This document shows positions 27,925 through 39,506 of a DNA stretch of 64,000 bases, one piece after another. Origin of the DNA: Glandiceps talaboti (taxonomy: Eukaryota > Hemichordata > Enteropneusta > Spengelidae); the NCBI RefSeq assembly GCF_964340395.1, contig NC_135556.1, positions 18,595,642 to 18,659,641 on the forward strand. Reading direction: 5' to 3'. Position 1 is the stretch's first letter, and the number at the start of each line of letters is the position of its first letter. The translations under genes were made by a program, and so were the position numbers. The notes beneath the pieces are model-generated. The model had not been told where the DNA came from. It worked only from the letters and a program-made list of their open reading frames with translations, and did no database searches.

Positions 27925-30165
27925 TATATTATTATTATTATTTATTTATTTCGGAATAGAAAAAAAAAAAAATTCCATATACTGAAGAAAAAATAGAAAA
28001 GGGGAAAAAAGACGGATTAAAAAATCCTCTGGCCCCACACATTCCACAAAGTGCTTTTGGTGACAAAGGTGTTATATAAGACACTCGCAATAATTGGGTT
28101 TTGAGATGCCGTAATTCGTTGGTAAAAAGCACTTGTTTTTTTTTCTTAAAACTTCATTAAAAGTACAGACATACATACTTACAAACAATGCACGGTTGCT
28201 TTGAATAACAGAGTGTTTAAAACCGGTCAATTTCCTAAAAACCTGAGAAAATGCTTTTCTAATCATATTAAAAGTACTGACAGTAAAGTTACTCCACAGG
28301 TAGGAACAATACGGAATGTCACAATAAACAGAAAACAAATGACACTTAACAGAAAGTGACGTATATTTAAAGTCACGGATAACTGCATTTCCTCTGGCAT
28401 AAAAAAGACGAATCTTCGCCTCAATATCAACAATGTCTTTAAAATCGGGAGTAATTAAAACACCAAGATATTTATAGACATTTACATAACTAAGAGATCT
28501 TTCATTTAAATAAATAGGAACCTGGCTAACTTTCCTTGTATTTTCTTGAAACAACATGCATACAGTTTTTTTCTCATTAAAAATAATTGAACAGCTATTG
28601 CCGTATTGTCCGCAACAGTCAACCAACATTTGTTGGCCATACGCCCCTGTAGAGAATAAAACTATATCATCAGCATATATCAAGTGATTCAGTTTTAGGC
28701 CACCAACAAGACAGCCAAACGGAAGAGATGAAAGAGTCTTGCTAAGTGTGTCTAAATAGATTGTAAAGAATATAGGGGACGAAATTCCACCTTGTTTTAC
28801 GCCGTTAGTTGGATGAAACCCTTCGGAGAGGCTTCCGTTCCATTTTACAACAAATTCTTGGTAGCGGTACAAATACGCTAAAACTCTTAACAAAAATGGT
28901 TTAACACCTCTAGTCACTAATTTACTAAAAAGAATATCATGTCGAACATAATCAAATGCTTTTGAAGCATCCATAAATGTTACAAAAACAGGTGTATTGT
29001 GTTGCTTATAATGGTTCAGAATCTCCTTTAGTACAAAAATTGACATATCAGTACCATGTGCTGGTTTAAAACCAAACTGATTGTCGGTGGTTGAAAGACA
29101 GGCCATGGAACGGGCTAACCATACCCTCTCTAGAAGTTTAGATACAGTTGTTGCCACAGCTATAGGGCGATAGTTTGATTTATCGCAAATGTCCCCACCG
29201 GGATCCTTAGGAATAGGAACAATTATAGTTGACATTAGCTGTTTGGGTACAAAGCCATGGATGAAAATAGAAGAAAAACACATTGCTAATAAGACGGACG
29301 CTCTGGGCGGTGAATTCTTCAGATGTTCCGGGCTAATGCCATCCCTACCAGCAGACGCACCTGTTTTAAGAGCCTTAATTAGGTCACGCATTTCGTCATG
29401 GTGTACAAGCATGTCATTACAATAGTGGTTATTCTCAAAAACAGGTGTAAAATCTTTCCCAGTTTTTGTCAAAATAGCCCTGTAGTGTTCTTTCCACATG
29501 TTGGCAATATTCTCATCTCCGGAGCAACCGTCCACCGATGAAGGGGAGGTTGCCTTACCTTTGCGTCTAGAGACTTGTCTCCAATAAGACTTCGGATCAT
29601 TTTTCAAGCTATCTGCAAGAGCAGTAGCTCGCAATTCATTTTCAATTCTCCTGCAGTTTGCCAATTGCCTTTTAAATTGTGCTCGAGATTTTCGCATTAA
29701 TTCAAAGAAGGGCCCAGATTTAGGAGAACCATTATCCCTCCAAATCAAAAAATCTGTTCGAGCTTTATGATGGTGATCTTTAACTAGATCGTTCCACCCC
29801 GGAATTGCACGCATGTTACAATCAGGACCATTTGGAATAGTTTTTTCTGCTGCTAACTTTAAAGCTAAAATTGTATCATTATAAAAGTTATCGATCTGTT
29901 CATGATGAATGGTACATTCTGTATCAGTACAGGCAAGTGCCTCGTTAGGAATTATCACTCTCGAAAGAAGCTTGTTACATAACACAGAATAGTTATTTAA
30001 ATGAGTCTCCTTAGCCTTATCCCATTTAGGTTTAAAAGATGTGTGTTTAGGTGTCGAACTCAACATTGGAAGTAAATTGATCTGAAGTGAACAAAATACT
30101 GGAAAATGATCTGAGGATAAAGTGTCATAGTTTACATGAATACTTTCGATGATCCTGTTTACAGC
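27925..30165 (-). mobile_element. 5'-truncated LINE (APE-type non-LTR retrotransposon)
   Basis: On the - strand this starts near a (TA)n hairpin at 30165-30185 with the end of an endonuclease domain (SSDHFPVF), runs through a complete reverse transcriptase, and ends in a 3' UTR with an ATAAATAAATAATAATAATA-like tail at about 27925. The break at the left of the endonuclease is a typical 5' truncation. The general layout suggests the broad CR1/Rex1-like group; the clade is uncertain. Confidence 0.88.
28072..30066 (-). CDS. LINE reverse transcriptase ORF (endonuclease end plus RT)
   Basis: An uninterrupted frame of 664 codons from the first ATG; it stays open upstream to about 30160 (about 696 codons) through endonuclease residues SSDHFPV. 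RT blocks appear in order: GASAGRDGISPEHL, PIPKD...NYRPIAV, FMDASKAFDYVRH, NGVKQGGISSPIFF, LIYADDIVLFS (catalytic YADD) and YKYLGVLI. It ends in a C-terminal extension without an obvious zinc motif. The absence of stops points to a fairly recent insertion. It belongs to the mobile element, not the host. Confidence 0.92.
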   Translation of the reverse strand: MLSSTPKHTSFKPKWDKAKETHLNNYSVLCNKLLSRVIIPNEALACTDTECTIHHEQIDNFYNDTILALKLAAEKTIPNGPDCNMRAIPGWNDLVKDHHHKARTDFLIWRDNGSPKSGPFFELMRKSRAQFKRQLANCRRIENELRATALADSLKNDPKSYWRQVSRRKGKATSPSSVDGCSGDENIANMWKEHYRAILTKTGKDFTPVFENNHYCNDMLVHHDEMRDLIKALKTGASAGRDGISPEHLKNSPPRASVLLAMCFSSIFIHGFVPKQLMSTIIVPIPKDPGGDICDKSNYRPIAVATTVSKLLERVWLARSMACLSTTDNQFGFKPAHGTDMSIFVLKEILNHYKQHNTPVFVTFMDASKAFDYVRHDILFSKLVTRGVKPFLLRVLAYLYRYQEFVVKWNGSLSEGFHPTNGVKQGGISSPIFFTIYLDTLSKTLSSLPFGCLVGGLKLNHLIYADDIVLFSTGAYGQQMLVDCCGQYGNSCSIIFNEKKTVCMLFQENTRKVSQVPIYLNERSLSYVNVYKYLGVLITPDFKDIVDIEAKIRLFYARGNAVIRDFKYTSLSVKCHLFSVYCDIPYCSYLWSNFTVSTFNMIRKAFSQVFRKLTGFKHSVIQSNRALFVSMYVCTFNEVLRKKNKCFLPTNYGISKPNYCECLI

Positions 30166-30514
30166 TTGTATATATATATATATACAAGCTAGGGAGTTAA
30201 CGTTAGACTTAGGTTAAGGATAGGAATATAGTTAGACTCCCTAACATGAAGCTAATTTGTGTCATCTCCTCCAGATAGACACTGTGCTATATTTAGTAAC
30301 TTTAATACAGAGAAAGTGAATCCCTCATTGCCTAATCCAACACAATTTTTCAAAAAATATTCAGTAACAATATTTCCACCTTGAGTCTCAACATTTCACA
30401 CTGGTAAAAATACAAAATATACATCAAAATTTTACAAAACTGGTGCATCTGAGTAATAGTATTTGCATCCTGAGTTTAAACAATTTCCTGCTATATTCAA
30501 AATACTTCTAAATT

Positions 30515-33082
30515 TTATAGTGCTGGTGCTTCCCGTGGTTCTATACAAATTTCATTTACCGCCACATGAGGGGGCTGTGACACAGCATACACCACAGCTC
30601 TACCAATGTCATCTGGGTCCAGTGTCTTGTATGTTGAACTCATATCATACTTTTCTTTGGCCTGTCATAGTAAAAAAAATACAATGGTCAGTAAGTCTTT
30701 TGCAAGTAAATACAAATGTAAGAAGTCTGCCCTCTCTGTTACCAGGATCCCTATCAAAACTATGGTACATGGTATTGAAATCTATGCAAATTTTAACAGA
30801 TTTTCCCCTGTTACCAAGCTTCCTATCAGCATAATATAACATAATGGTACAAAGAATGGAAATCTATGCAAATTTTACCAGATTTCTACTTTGTTAGCAG
30901 GGTCCCAACCAAAACTATGGTACAAGGTAAAGCTATGTAACTTAGACCAGATTTTTCCCCTCTGTTACCAAGCTTCCTATCAGCATAACGGTACAAGGGG
31001 TGGAAATCTACCAAGTTTTACCAAATTCCCTCTTCCCTTCTCAAGGATTCTTAAGATTTCTACAAAAGTATAAAACCTCTACTACAAGCCCTGTTAGAGA
31101 TATACAATACAGCAGTCATACTTACTTCTTCATCTGTAGATGGATTACCTATTTCAGTTTTGACATCACCTGGCTGGATAGTTGTTACTTTGACGCCTGA
31201 ACCAACCAATTCTTGTCGTAATGCACAGGACACACCCTCTATAAAGAACTTGGAACCTGAGTACACAGCTAGACCAGGAAATGCCTACAGGTATATAAAT
31301 CATAACAATTGTAGCTGCATGTTTGATATATTTTTTAAGTTTAAAATATGGTGTACTTTTGGATTTACAGCAAAATTAATGTAATAGGGTTGTCAAAGAA
31401 AGAAAGACTTTAGACTTACCCTTCTACCAGCATCGGATGACATGTTTACAATATGACCCTTTCCTCTAGATATCATACCATCTAACACAGCACCAATACC
31501 ATTTAGAACACCCTGTAGACAGAAATAACCACACAAAGTCAGAAAATTGTCAATTGTGAATCTTTTTCATGTTACATTTTCCGATTTTACTGTAACATAT
31601 CACTACCATTTAGAACACCCGAAGAGAAAAATAACCATAGAAAATTAGAAAATTGTCTTTTATGGAATCGATCCTTTTTGTTATATTTTCCACCTTCCTA
31701 CTTCAGGCAGTATCATTTAGAACAGTCTGTAGACAAAATATGAAGCCCAGCATGTGAAAGCAGATCATTTTAAAGTTATGATTTCTTGGAGTACTTTTCT
31801 GTGATGTAGATCCTCAAGTTGAAGTTATACTGTAGCTGATTTTAGAACTTTCAGAGACTTTCGAGAAGCATATAGACCCTGGTATAAGAATTAAAGTAAC
31901 AACTATTATTAACTATCAACTTACTTAAAGAATATCAGGCCAATGTTTCCATATGATAGTTATTAATTTAATTCATAAATTTGATAAAGTCTATATCAAT
32001 ATAGAGTCATCGTCATAAAACTGCTGGCCTCTTTATGGCAAGAGTATTATTTTCTGTTGTGCATGTGGTAAAATATGTGCTAGATTGCGAGAACTCATAG
32101 CATGTACCGGTAGTACTCTACAACACTAATGGCTCCTTCATGTTGTTTGGGTTACAACACATGTATTTCGCCTAGAGTTGTTTCATCTCGCCAATGTTTC
32201 ACTATCTATGTCTAACCTTGCAATTGACATCTACTGTCTTTTCCCATTGATCTTCCAACACATTCTTCATCATAGTGTAGTACATAACACCAGCATTGTT
32301 GACTAGTATATCCACAGGACCAAGTGTGCTTTCTGCATGTTTGACTAACTCTTTCACCTACAAGATCAACATATGGTTTTATTGATACATGTACAGGACA
32401 AAGGGTTGTTTCTATGATGTTTGAATGCTCCTTGACCATGTACCTGACATTTTCAGTCTTGGCTCTAGGTGGCGCTGTTCAAAACCATCAACAGTTGATG
32501 ATATATCGTCACCCTTCTCCTATATCACTTCATTCACTTAATTCATTTTCAAGTTCATATTCAATTACATATAATAACTTATACATGAAATGTGGGTTTC
32601 ACTGGTTAACACTCCTTCAAGTTCAAACACTTTTGTGTTGTGATAGTAACAGATTAACCTCATTTACTTTCGATCTAGACAACAAGTCAACTGTTTACCA
32701 ATAGCACACCTTTGAAATATTGACTGTCAGTGTAATTGTTCTACAAAGAAATCTGTTCTCAAATTAAGTTCATTGCATCACATATGCCATGCACCAACTT
32801 GCCAAGTCATTGTTACAAGTCACTTTTTTATCCACTCCACCCGTTCTTTGAGTATTACCGATAACAAACAAACCTCATTTCTGTTACAGACGTCAGTTTT
32901 CACTGTAATTGCTACACCTCCCTCTTTTTCTATATCCCTCTTTAATTCTAGAAGTTTCTCCTCTCTCCGTGCTGCCAAGGCAACCATAGCTCCAGACTGA
33001 GCAAGATGACGAGAAACAGCTGCACCAATACCACTTGATGCACCAGTTACTATGGCAACACGGTCCTTCAAAGGCTTTGGAC
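30515..33082 (-). CDS. Short-chain dehydrogenase/reductase (classical SDR), 5' exon missing
   Basis: NAD(P)-dependent oxidoreductase; substrate unknown. Exons (- strand): 32874-33082, 32217-32357, 31420-31512, 31126-31284, 30515-30661, all GT-AG and in phase, giving about 249 residues to a TAA stop. The cofactor motif TGASSGIG lies near the start, then ALAARREEKL, NNAGVMYY in exon 2, the catalytic Ser region VNMSSDAGRR in exon 3 and the YSGSK (YxxxK) pair in exon 4. Length fits a classical SDR; the style resembles bacterial-type SSP0419/YdfG-like members found in invertebrates. The first exon should be tiny: 33082 is preceded by TTTTAG and enters in phase 1. A - strand ATG at 34782-34784 (MADKARTC then a possible donor) is a weak candidate. 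An unspliced start at 33110 is the alternative. Confidence 0.9.
30735..31030. repeat. Intronic tandem repeat in the reductase gene
   Basis: CTGTTACCAAGCTTCCTATC, ATGGTACAAGG and GAAATCTATGCAAATTTTA recur about four times with substitutions at a period of roughly 75-80 bp, within the last intron (30662-31125). Confidence 0.75.
31495..31745 (-). repeat. Triplicated 3' splice site of reductase exon 3
   Basis: The first bases of exon 3 with its acceptor (+ strand ATTTAGAACACCCTGTAGAC) start at 31501 and recur at 31608 (acceptor altered) and 31715 (ATTTAGAACAGTCTGTAGAC, acceptor kept), spacing 107 bp each. The intervening intron sequence (GAAAATTGTC, ATTTTCC) is repeated as well. The copy joined to the full exon is the one at 31512. 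Confidence 0.85.
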
Positions 33083-33639
33083 CTAAAACACAATAGATTG
33101 AACATACCATGATTACAACATGGTTTTTTCATTTTCATCTGCAACACAATTCTATTTATCTTCCAAGTTTGCCTGTCTCAGGCAAAGTTAAAACCAGTGG
33201 TGGATTTACCTACCCATCATGGTAGAATCTTTCACTCACTTTCAAGTGTTTAATTGTAAACAAATTGTTGATATAAAAAGGCTAGCTAGCGTACTAGACA
33301 TTTTACCTCACACATACACACACCCATAATAGTACCTTCAATGAAAACTGTGATCTTATTCTTAGTACATTCTTATAATAACTAGTCTGTAAGGTACACC
33401 ATGACAGGACGTCCTCACACATAGGTCAAGAGAGGAGGCCGGTGAGGACAGAACAACGTGACATATTTTACAGTCCATTCTTGTGTTGAAATATGTCAAT
33501 TGAGACAATAAATATGTCAGTTCAACTCATCTTTACTCAGGATTTTATAGCAATTAGCCATGAAATTGACATAAATAATTTTTTTCCACTTGAAAACACC
33601 TGTACATAGTATACATGTAGAAGTAAAATAGTCCAAGGA

Positions 33640-34170
33640 GGCTCTGACTTGAGTACGAAGTTTGATATATTTGGTCAGTACGACTCCATTCTCAGTCAGA
33701 GATCCAAGTGCTCTCAAACTTGCAATCAAACACCGATGCTGAAACTTTTGAGATCAGCACCAATTTTCTCCATGTAAAATAATGTAAAGTTGTCAATAGA
33801 TCATCCATCATACTTCTCTTCCAACCTTTCAGGGCAACTTGTCAAATGATTTCTAGTCAATTTTTTGAACTGCAAAGCTTGAGAAAGATGACTTTTCTCT
33901 CCAAAAGTTGACTTCCAGGTCATGAATGATAATGAGATGTTGTGTCCTTGTTCACTAATTACTATGTGTAATTTGTAAGTGTGTATCATATACATCACAA
34001 CCTTATCATATCGGGTCTGTGTGGGTTTGTCAGTGAATGAGGGCCCTCTATCACATTACTTATTCAAATGCATTGTTTGCAAGTTTGAGAGCACTTGGAT
34101 CTCTGACTGAGAACAGATCGAGTCATACCGACCAAATATATCTGACTCCATACTCAAGTCAGAGCCTCCT
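33640..34170. repeat. Foldback element (inverted repeats of about 95 bp)
   Basis: GGAGGCTCTGACTTGAGTA at about 33638 through CAGAGATCCAAGTGCTCTCA near 33715 recurs as its reverse complement at about 34080-34170, separated by about 350 bp. It looks like a non-autonomous inverted-repeat transposon; I could not settle the ends or a target duplication. Confidence 0.75.
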
Positions 34171-35473
34171 CAGACTACCAGTAAACAAGTTTTTAACCCT
34201 TGTTTGGTATTCTCAAAATGTTTGTTTGATTTTTTCAGAAGTACCAGTGCAGTCTGTTAGCCCCTCATTGATATATGATGCAAAAATGGCTAGACTTTGG
34301 CATTTCAGCAGTAAATAAGTACACAAACTGCTTGAACCTTTGACTAGTTTCACACCCTAGGTCAGCTTTTTTAAATAGGATTTAACTGTCTACAGGTTGT
34401 GTTATATTTTAATACAACGTAAATTTCAAACAATGTAATGCATATGTAACGTTCTAAATTATGAAATTGTTACGTAGTGATACTAGGTTTGTAGTGGAGA
34501 CTTTGAAGATCATCCATGTGGTACTTACAGCACCATAGAGCTATAGAAAGAGGGATTGGGATTTTGACATTTGACCTTGAAGATGTACCATGTGGTATAG
34601 CCATATATGCAGCCATTTCACATGTGATGTTACAGTATTATTTCATAGTCTGTCAATATGCAATCACTACTATAGGCTCTATAGAGGCACCAATGCTACA
34701 CATAACTGTGAACAGCCATGATTTTATATTTGATATGTAATATTTTATGAATAAGAAACTACAGGTTCTAGCCTTGTCTGCCATGATAGTAGTCGGTGCC
34801 AACACCTCCTGTCTTGTGGTTGTCACAGGTAAGCCTAAGTTTGTTTGCATAGATCAAATATTACCTTGTGCATGAGTACCCACTACTTCATCTGCCATAT
34901 TCATATGTTTGAGATGTATGCAAATGAATGAGGAGCAGTGCATGGGTCAACCAGGATTTCAAAATTTGCATATGAATAGATGTTGGGACCACACAACTAT
35001 ATTGGAGGTGAAAAATAATGAAGTGTAGACAATATGACGATGGGGCATTCCATTTCCCTTTTATTCTCCTCAATCACTAAATGTAGATTCAGACAACTAA
35101 AAGTTGACTTCTGAGATGTAGACAGGAACAAGATGGTATAGTATATTTTCTACAGAATTATGGCATGAGAATCATATCAATAGGAGACTTTCAGTATATT
35201 GACAGCCACGATTTTCTTTAAAATACTGCACACTTTGAAAATGACACATTGTTACTGTAACTGTATAAATTCAGTAATCAATATTAATATTGCAAAATTG
35301 TTTGTCAGTGTCAAGGCCCCTTAAGTCACCTGTATTTTGTTAGTTTTGGGTATAATACACACTGTCCCATCTCATGATCTAGTGGTGATTTGTACTGTAT
35401 ATTGATATCAACACATACTACAGTATATTGCCAAGTTGTAAGTTTCAAAGAATACTGACCATGTACATATAAT

Positions 35474-35500
35474 GGGGGGGGGGGGGGGGGGGGGGGGGGG
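35474..35500 (+). repeat. Poly-G tract (27 G)
   Basis: An uninterrupted run of 27 guanines, able to form G-quadruplexes. Homopolymer length this long may also be an assembly estimate. Confidence 0.95.
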
Positions 35501-35870
35501 ATAAATCATCACCATGTCAAAGTACGTTGTTACACCATGCACACTATATATAATATCTTACCCACAACTCTCTCTGATTCGTACTGGAATGAGAAGGTTT
35601 GTTGAACCATTTTTTAAAAATGTTTTCAAAGAATCGTAGAGTTATCACTGATAAGTTTCTGAACACCCATAACTCTCACGCTGTACACTATTTTTCCCCA
35701 CAACTTCCTTTGCTTCATACTCATGCTCACCAGCGTACAGGGTACAGGGTACCCACAAAGTTGTAGGTAAAATGTTGTATAGTGTACCACTTGAAACCAC
35801 AACACAAAATCCAGGATACCGATACTTTACTCATTCATTTTTTGAATATCTCTGATAAACTTGTACAAAT

Positions 35871-38800
35871 TCATCTAATTATACAGTCCTTACCTTGGAT
35901 GTTTTGTTTTGGTTTATCAATAACATTTCTCTGAGATAGGTGGTGGAAGTAATTTTTGAGTAAATCGTTGTTCAGTGATGGATAGGTTAGATTGAAGGAT
36001 GATAACACAGATTGTAGATTGGTAATACTAAACCGACTCAACTCGGCAAACAACGATGAATTCCTACAATTGTAAAAAAAGAAATCAAGTACGATGTTAT
36101 GTAAGGTATATTTTTTATCCAAACTGTTTTGAAACAGGTGGTAGTGATTACCTTGAAAACATATTACAAGAGAAATTAAGTTGCCTTCAAGTTGGTATTT
36201 CACTCATGTTGCATGTTTTTAACACAAAGATTATAGACAATTCAATTCTAGACTAACAATAACAATAACAGAGACACAACACACACTGCAAGACATTTTC
36301 CCTTACCTATTGAAAAGTGCTAAGCATTGTTATTCTTTTACAATGCAGTAGAAACAGGCTTCTATTGAAAACATTACACATAGACTTAGTTTTGTTTACT
36401 TTCCAACTGGTAATCACCATGGTAACTTATCTACTTCTACATCCCCACTGTGTGACACCTCTATGATTGTTTCTTTTGTTTTTCAAGTTGTCTGAGTGTG
36501 TGTCTCATGAGTGAAACACCAAGGCATCTTCATTCCTCCTGTAATATTCGTCATTTATTTCTGTGATCTGGAGGAAATGGTGCAAGCTTTCTAAGTGATC
36601 AAGAACAATGAACCATCAAAGTACAGCCAATTTCAGCTAAGCTCATCAAAAACAGTCACTTATGTATTTTTTGACTTGGTTCACACAATATTTATAGATA
36701 TATTAAAGGACAACACTTTAGCCACACAAAATACAATTGCTGCAAACATGTGTAATAATACTGCATTGCCAATGTTGTATTCTAAATAAATGAGTACCTG
36801 AAATATTGTCTGCAAACTATCACTCCTACCTCATATACCGTAATATTGAAACTACACTGTCTGTACACTGAAAAATACATCTTTCCACTCACTACACCCA
36901 AGAGCTTAAAGGTAAACATTACCAGACAAAATGATATATGTCAGTCTATATTATCTTTTACCCTCAGGTCCTTGTTTCATTTTATACATTGAGATGACAT
37001 GCATTGATGTTGACTGCAGTATTATTATGAAATATTGTGTAACATATTTTGGATAATTATCACACACAAGGTCACATCCTTCCTTGACACTAGGGACTAT
37101 AGTGAGACACTACATGTCAATATAATTTTGTATAACACAATTTTATCTGTTAGGATTTACAAGTAACTGAAATTTTATTTTCATATTGTTAGTAAGTAGT
37201 CAAAATGAAGACACTTATATCTATCTATTATAAGCTATAATCTCATTTGTTAGGTTACACACATAATACTCATTAATAATAATAACACTTGACACCAGTG
37301 ATTATTTGCACCAGTGTACATGTATACTCTGTGGTATTTACATATGCAATACTGAAAACGATATTGCATACTTGTATACAAATAATATGCGATATGAGGG
37401 ACGCTATCGTTCCTTGTACACAAAATGACATGATAACACATTGTGATTTCAAGGCAATGTTGCTGATCCTATAAACACTTATATATTATGTAATAATAAC
37501 AGAACCCCCATGCCTCATGTGTGCAAATGTGGGTACGCAGGGATATTTGCACTCGTTGCAGTGTTTTCTACTGCACATTTTCACACGTGCCAGTCGTAAA
37601 GAATACTGCAAGCACTCACGCAAATAGGATACCCTATCAAGTACATCACAGTGCACTTACATGTCAAATTGTCATGGAGTTCTGTCTCATATTGTATTCA
37701 TATTAATTCATACCTTGCAGTGAGTATTAATTCACTCCAATAGCATATGTTATTTGTGACATTAATTTAAATTTTTTTCAATAAGCCCTGAAGTCAATGC
37801 CAATTTCAGCATTTATCACATAACTCAGGTAGTGAATTATTCATGTGATGCCGCCTGGTGACTAGTGATGATTACGTAATATGCCTCAGTAAGCAGATCA
37901 ACATATTCAATAATTATTCACATAAACCATAAATAACCCAGAATAATTTTTCATATCTTGGGTGTGAATGCCCCTCTAACATTCTGGTGAAAACAGCCAA
38001 GTCATTCAACTAGGTTTCTATATTTATTCTCTATATACAAGTTACCAGGGTTACGACTGAAAAGATCAAAAAATACATTTCCATTCATTTCTTCAGTTTC
38101 AGACAGAGACAATTAAAATAAACACCAAATAGATAATCAGTGTTTATTTTAACTGTCAGGAACATGTTTACTTAAAACATATGGCAAAATAAATCCTAAA
38201 ATCTGAGAAACTATCGTTGAAGCTGTCACCTTGCGATGTGTGTAAGGAACATCCTGCTACTGCAGTACACAACCGATAATATTGACGATGGCTTTGATCC
38301 AATGAATTATAGAGGCTCTCACCTTGAGGTGTGTCTAAGGAACATCTTGTGACTGCAATTCACAGCCAACAATGGCTTTATGTTGATGATGGCTTAGATA
38401 CTGAATACAATGACTTTAGAGGCTCTCACCTTAAGATGTGTGTACAGAACATCCTGCAACTGCAGTACACAAGCTGATAACATTGACAATGGTCCTGATA
38501 GTGAATACTAATGACTTATAGTGGCTATCAATACACTAAGTAAACCCCCGGATGATTCTATTTTTAATTTCATAATCAGATACAAAATATTATGCATTCA
38601 TTGTAAATAACTGTGAATTACTAGTACACATGCATCTGTTATATGTTAACTTTTGCTGGCATGGCAGGTGGATGTCAACACACAAAGCTATATTTGTTTC
38701 ATATGTGAAAACAAATTAATGAGTCACCATGTAGGGATGTATGAAGGATAGTGTGAATGTAAAAACAATTCAAAATATGAAAATTTTAGTAGGAATAAAA

Positions 38801-39455
38801 TACATTTCAAAATCATCTACAGATATATGCCAATTAAAAAATTATTGATTCTTTCCTGAGAAGAAAGGAAACTCTGTGATATACTACTATTTATGCAAAT
38901 TGTATGTAAAAAGAAAAAAATTGATGTATTTTGGGGGGAGCAGTGTGGGGAACTGGACGGAGGAAGGGGGGGGGAAGCATAGAATCATAACTTGTAAATT
39001 TAAATTTCTTTTTATTAATTTTATTGATAACATTTAGAAGCTTCCAGAATATTAGCAACAAGCTATCTGACCTCACAGTTTTTGAAAAAATGGAAAGATA
39101 TTCCACTTTTCTTGATCTATTCTATGAATAAGACCTTGATCTTGATCTTGATCTTGACCTTGACACACACATAACATCTGTTCTCATATAATATACCAGT
39201 TTTAAATATTTACCACCAATGATATTTAAGGGGACATTGCCCAGATTTGAACATTTTTATTTCTTAGGAAGTGAAACATATTTAACGATCACTAGTAACC
39301 ATGACAACAGTAACATAGTAGCTACACAAACCAAATGGATGATGCTATGATGTAATAATTTTTGGTTGCACCCAAAAATTACTGTTGACATAATGAAAGA
39401 GAAATGCACATGCATGAATCTAACAATGCTAAATACACACACACACACACACACG

Positions 39456-39506
<51 letters not shown>

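Larger units (their letters stand above)
33083..35870. other. Non-coding stretch between the reductase and the A-T-R gene
   Basis: No convincing exon is seen. It should contain the missing first exon and promoter of the reductase and the 3' UTR of the A-T-R gene. It holds a foldback repeat (33640-34170) and a pure G27 run (35474-35500). Confidence 0.5.
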
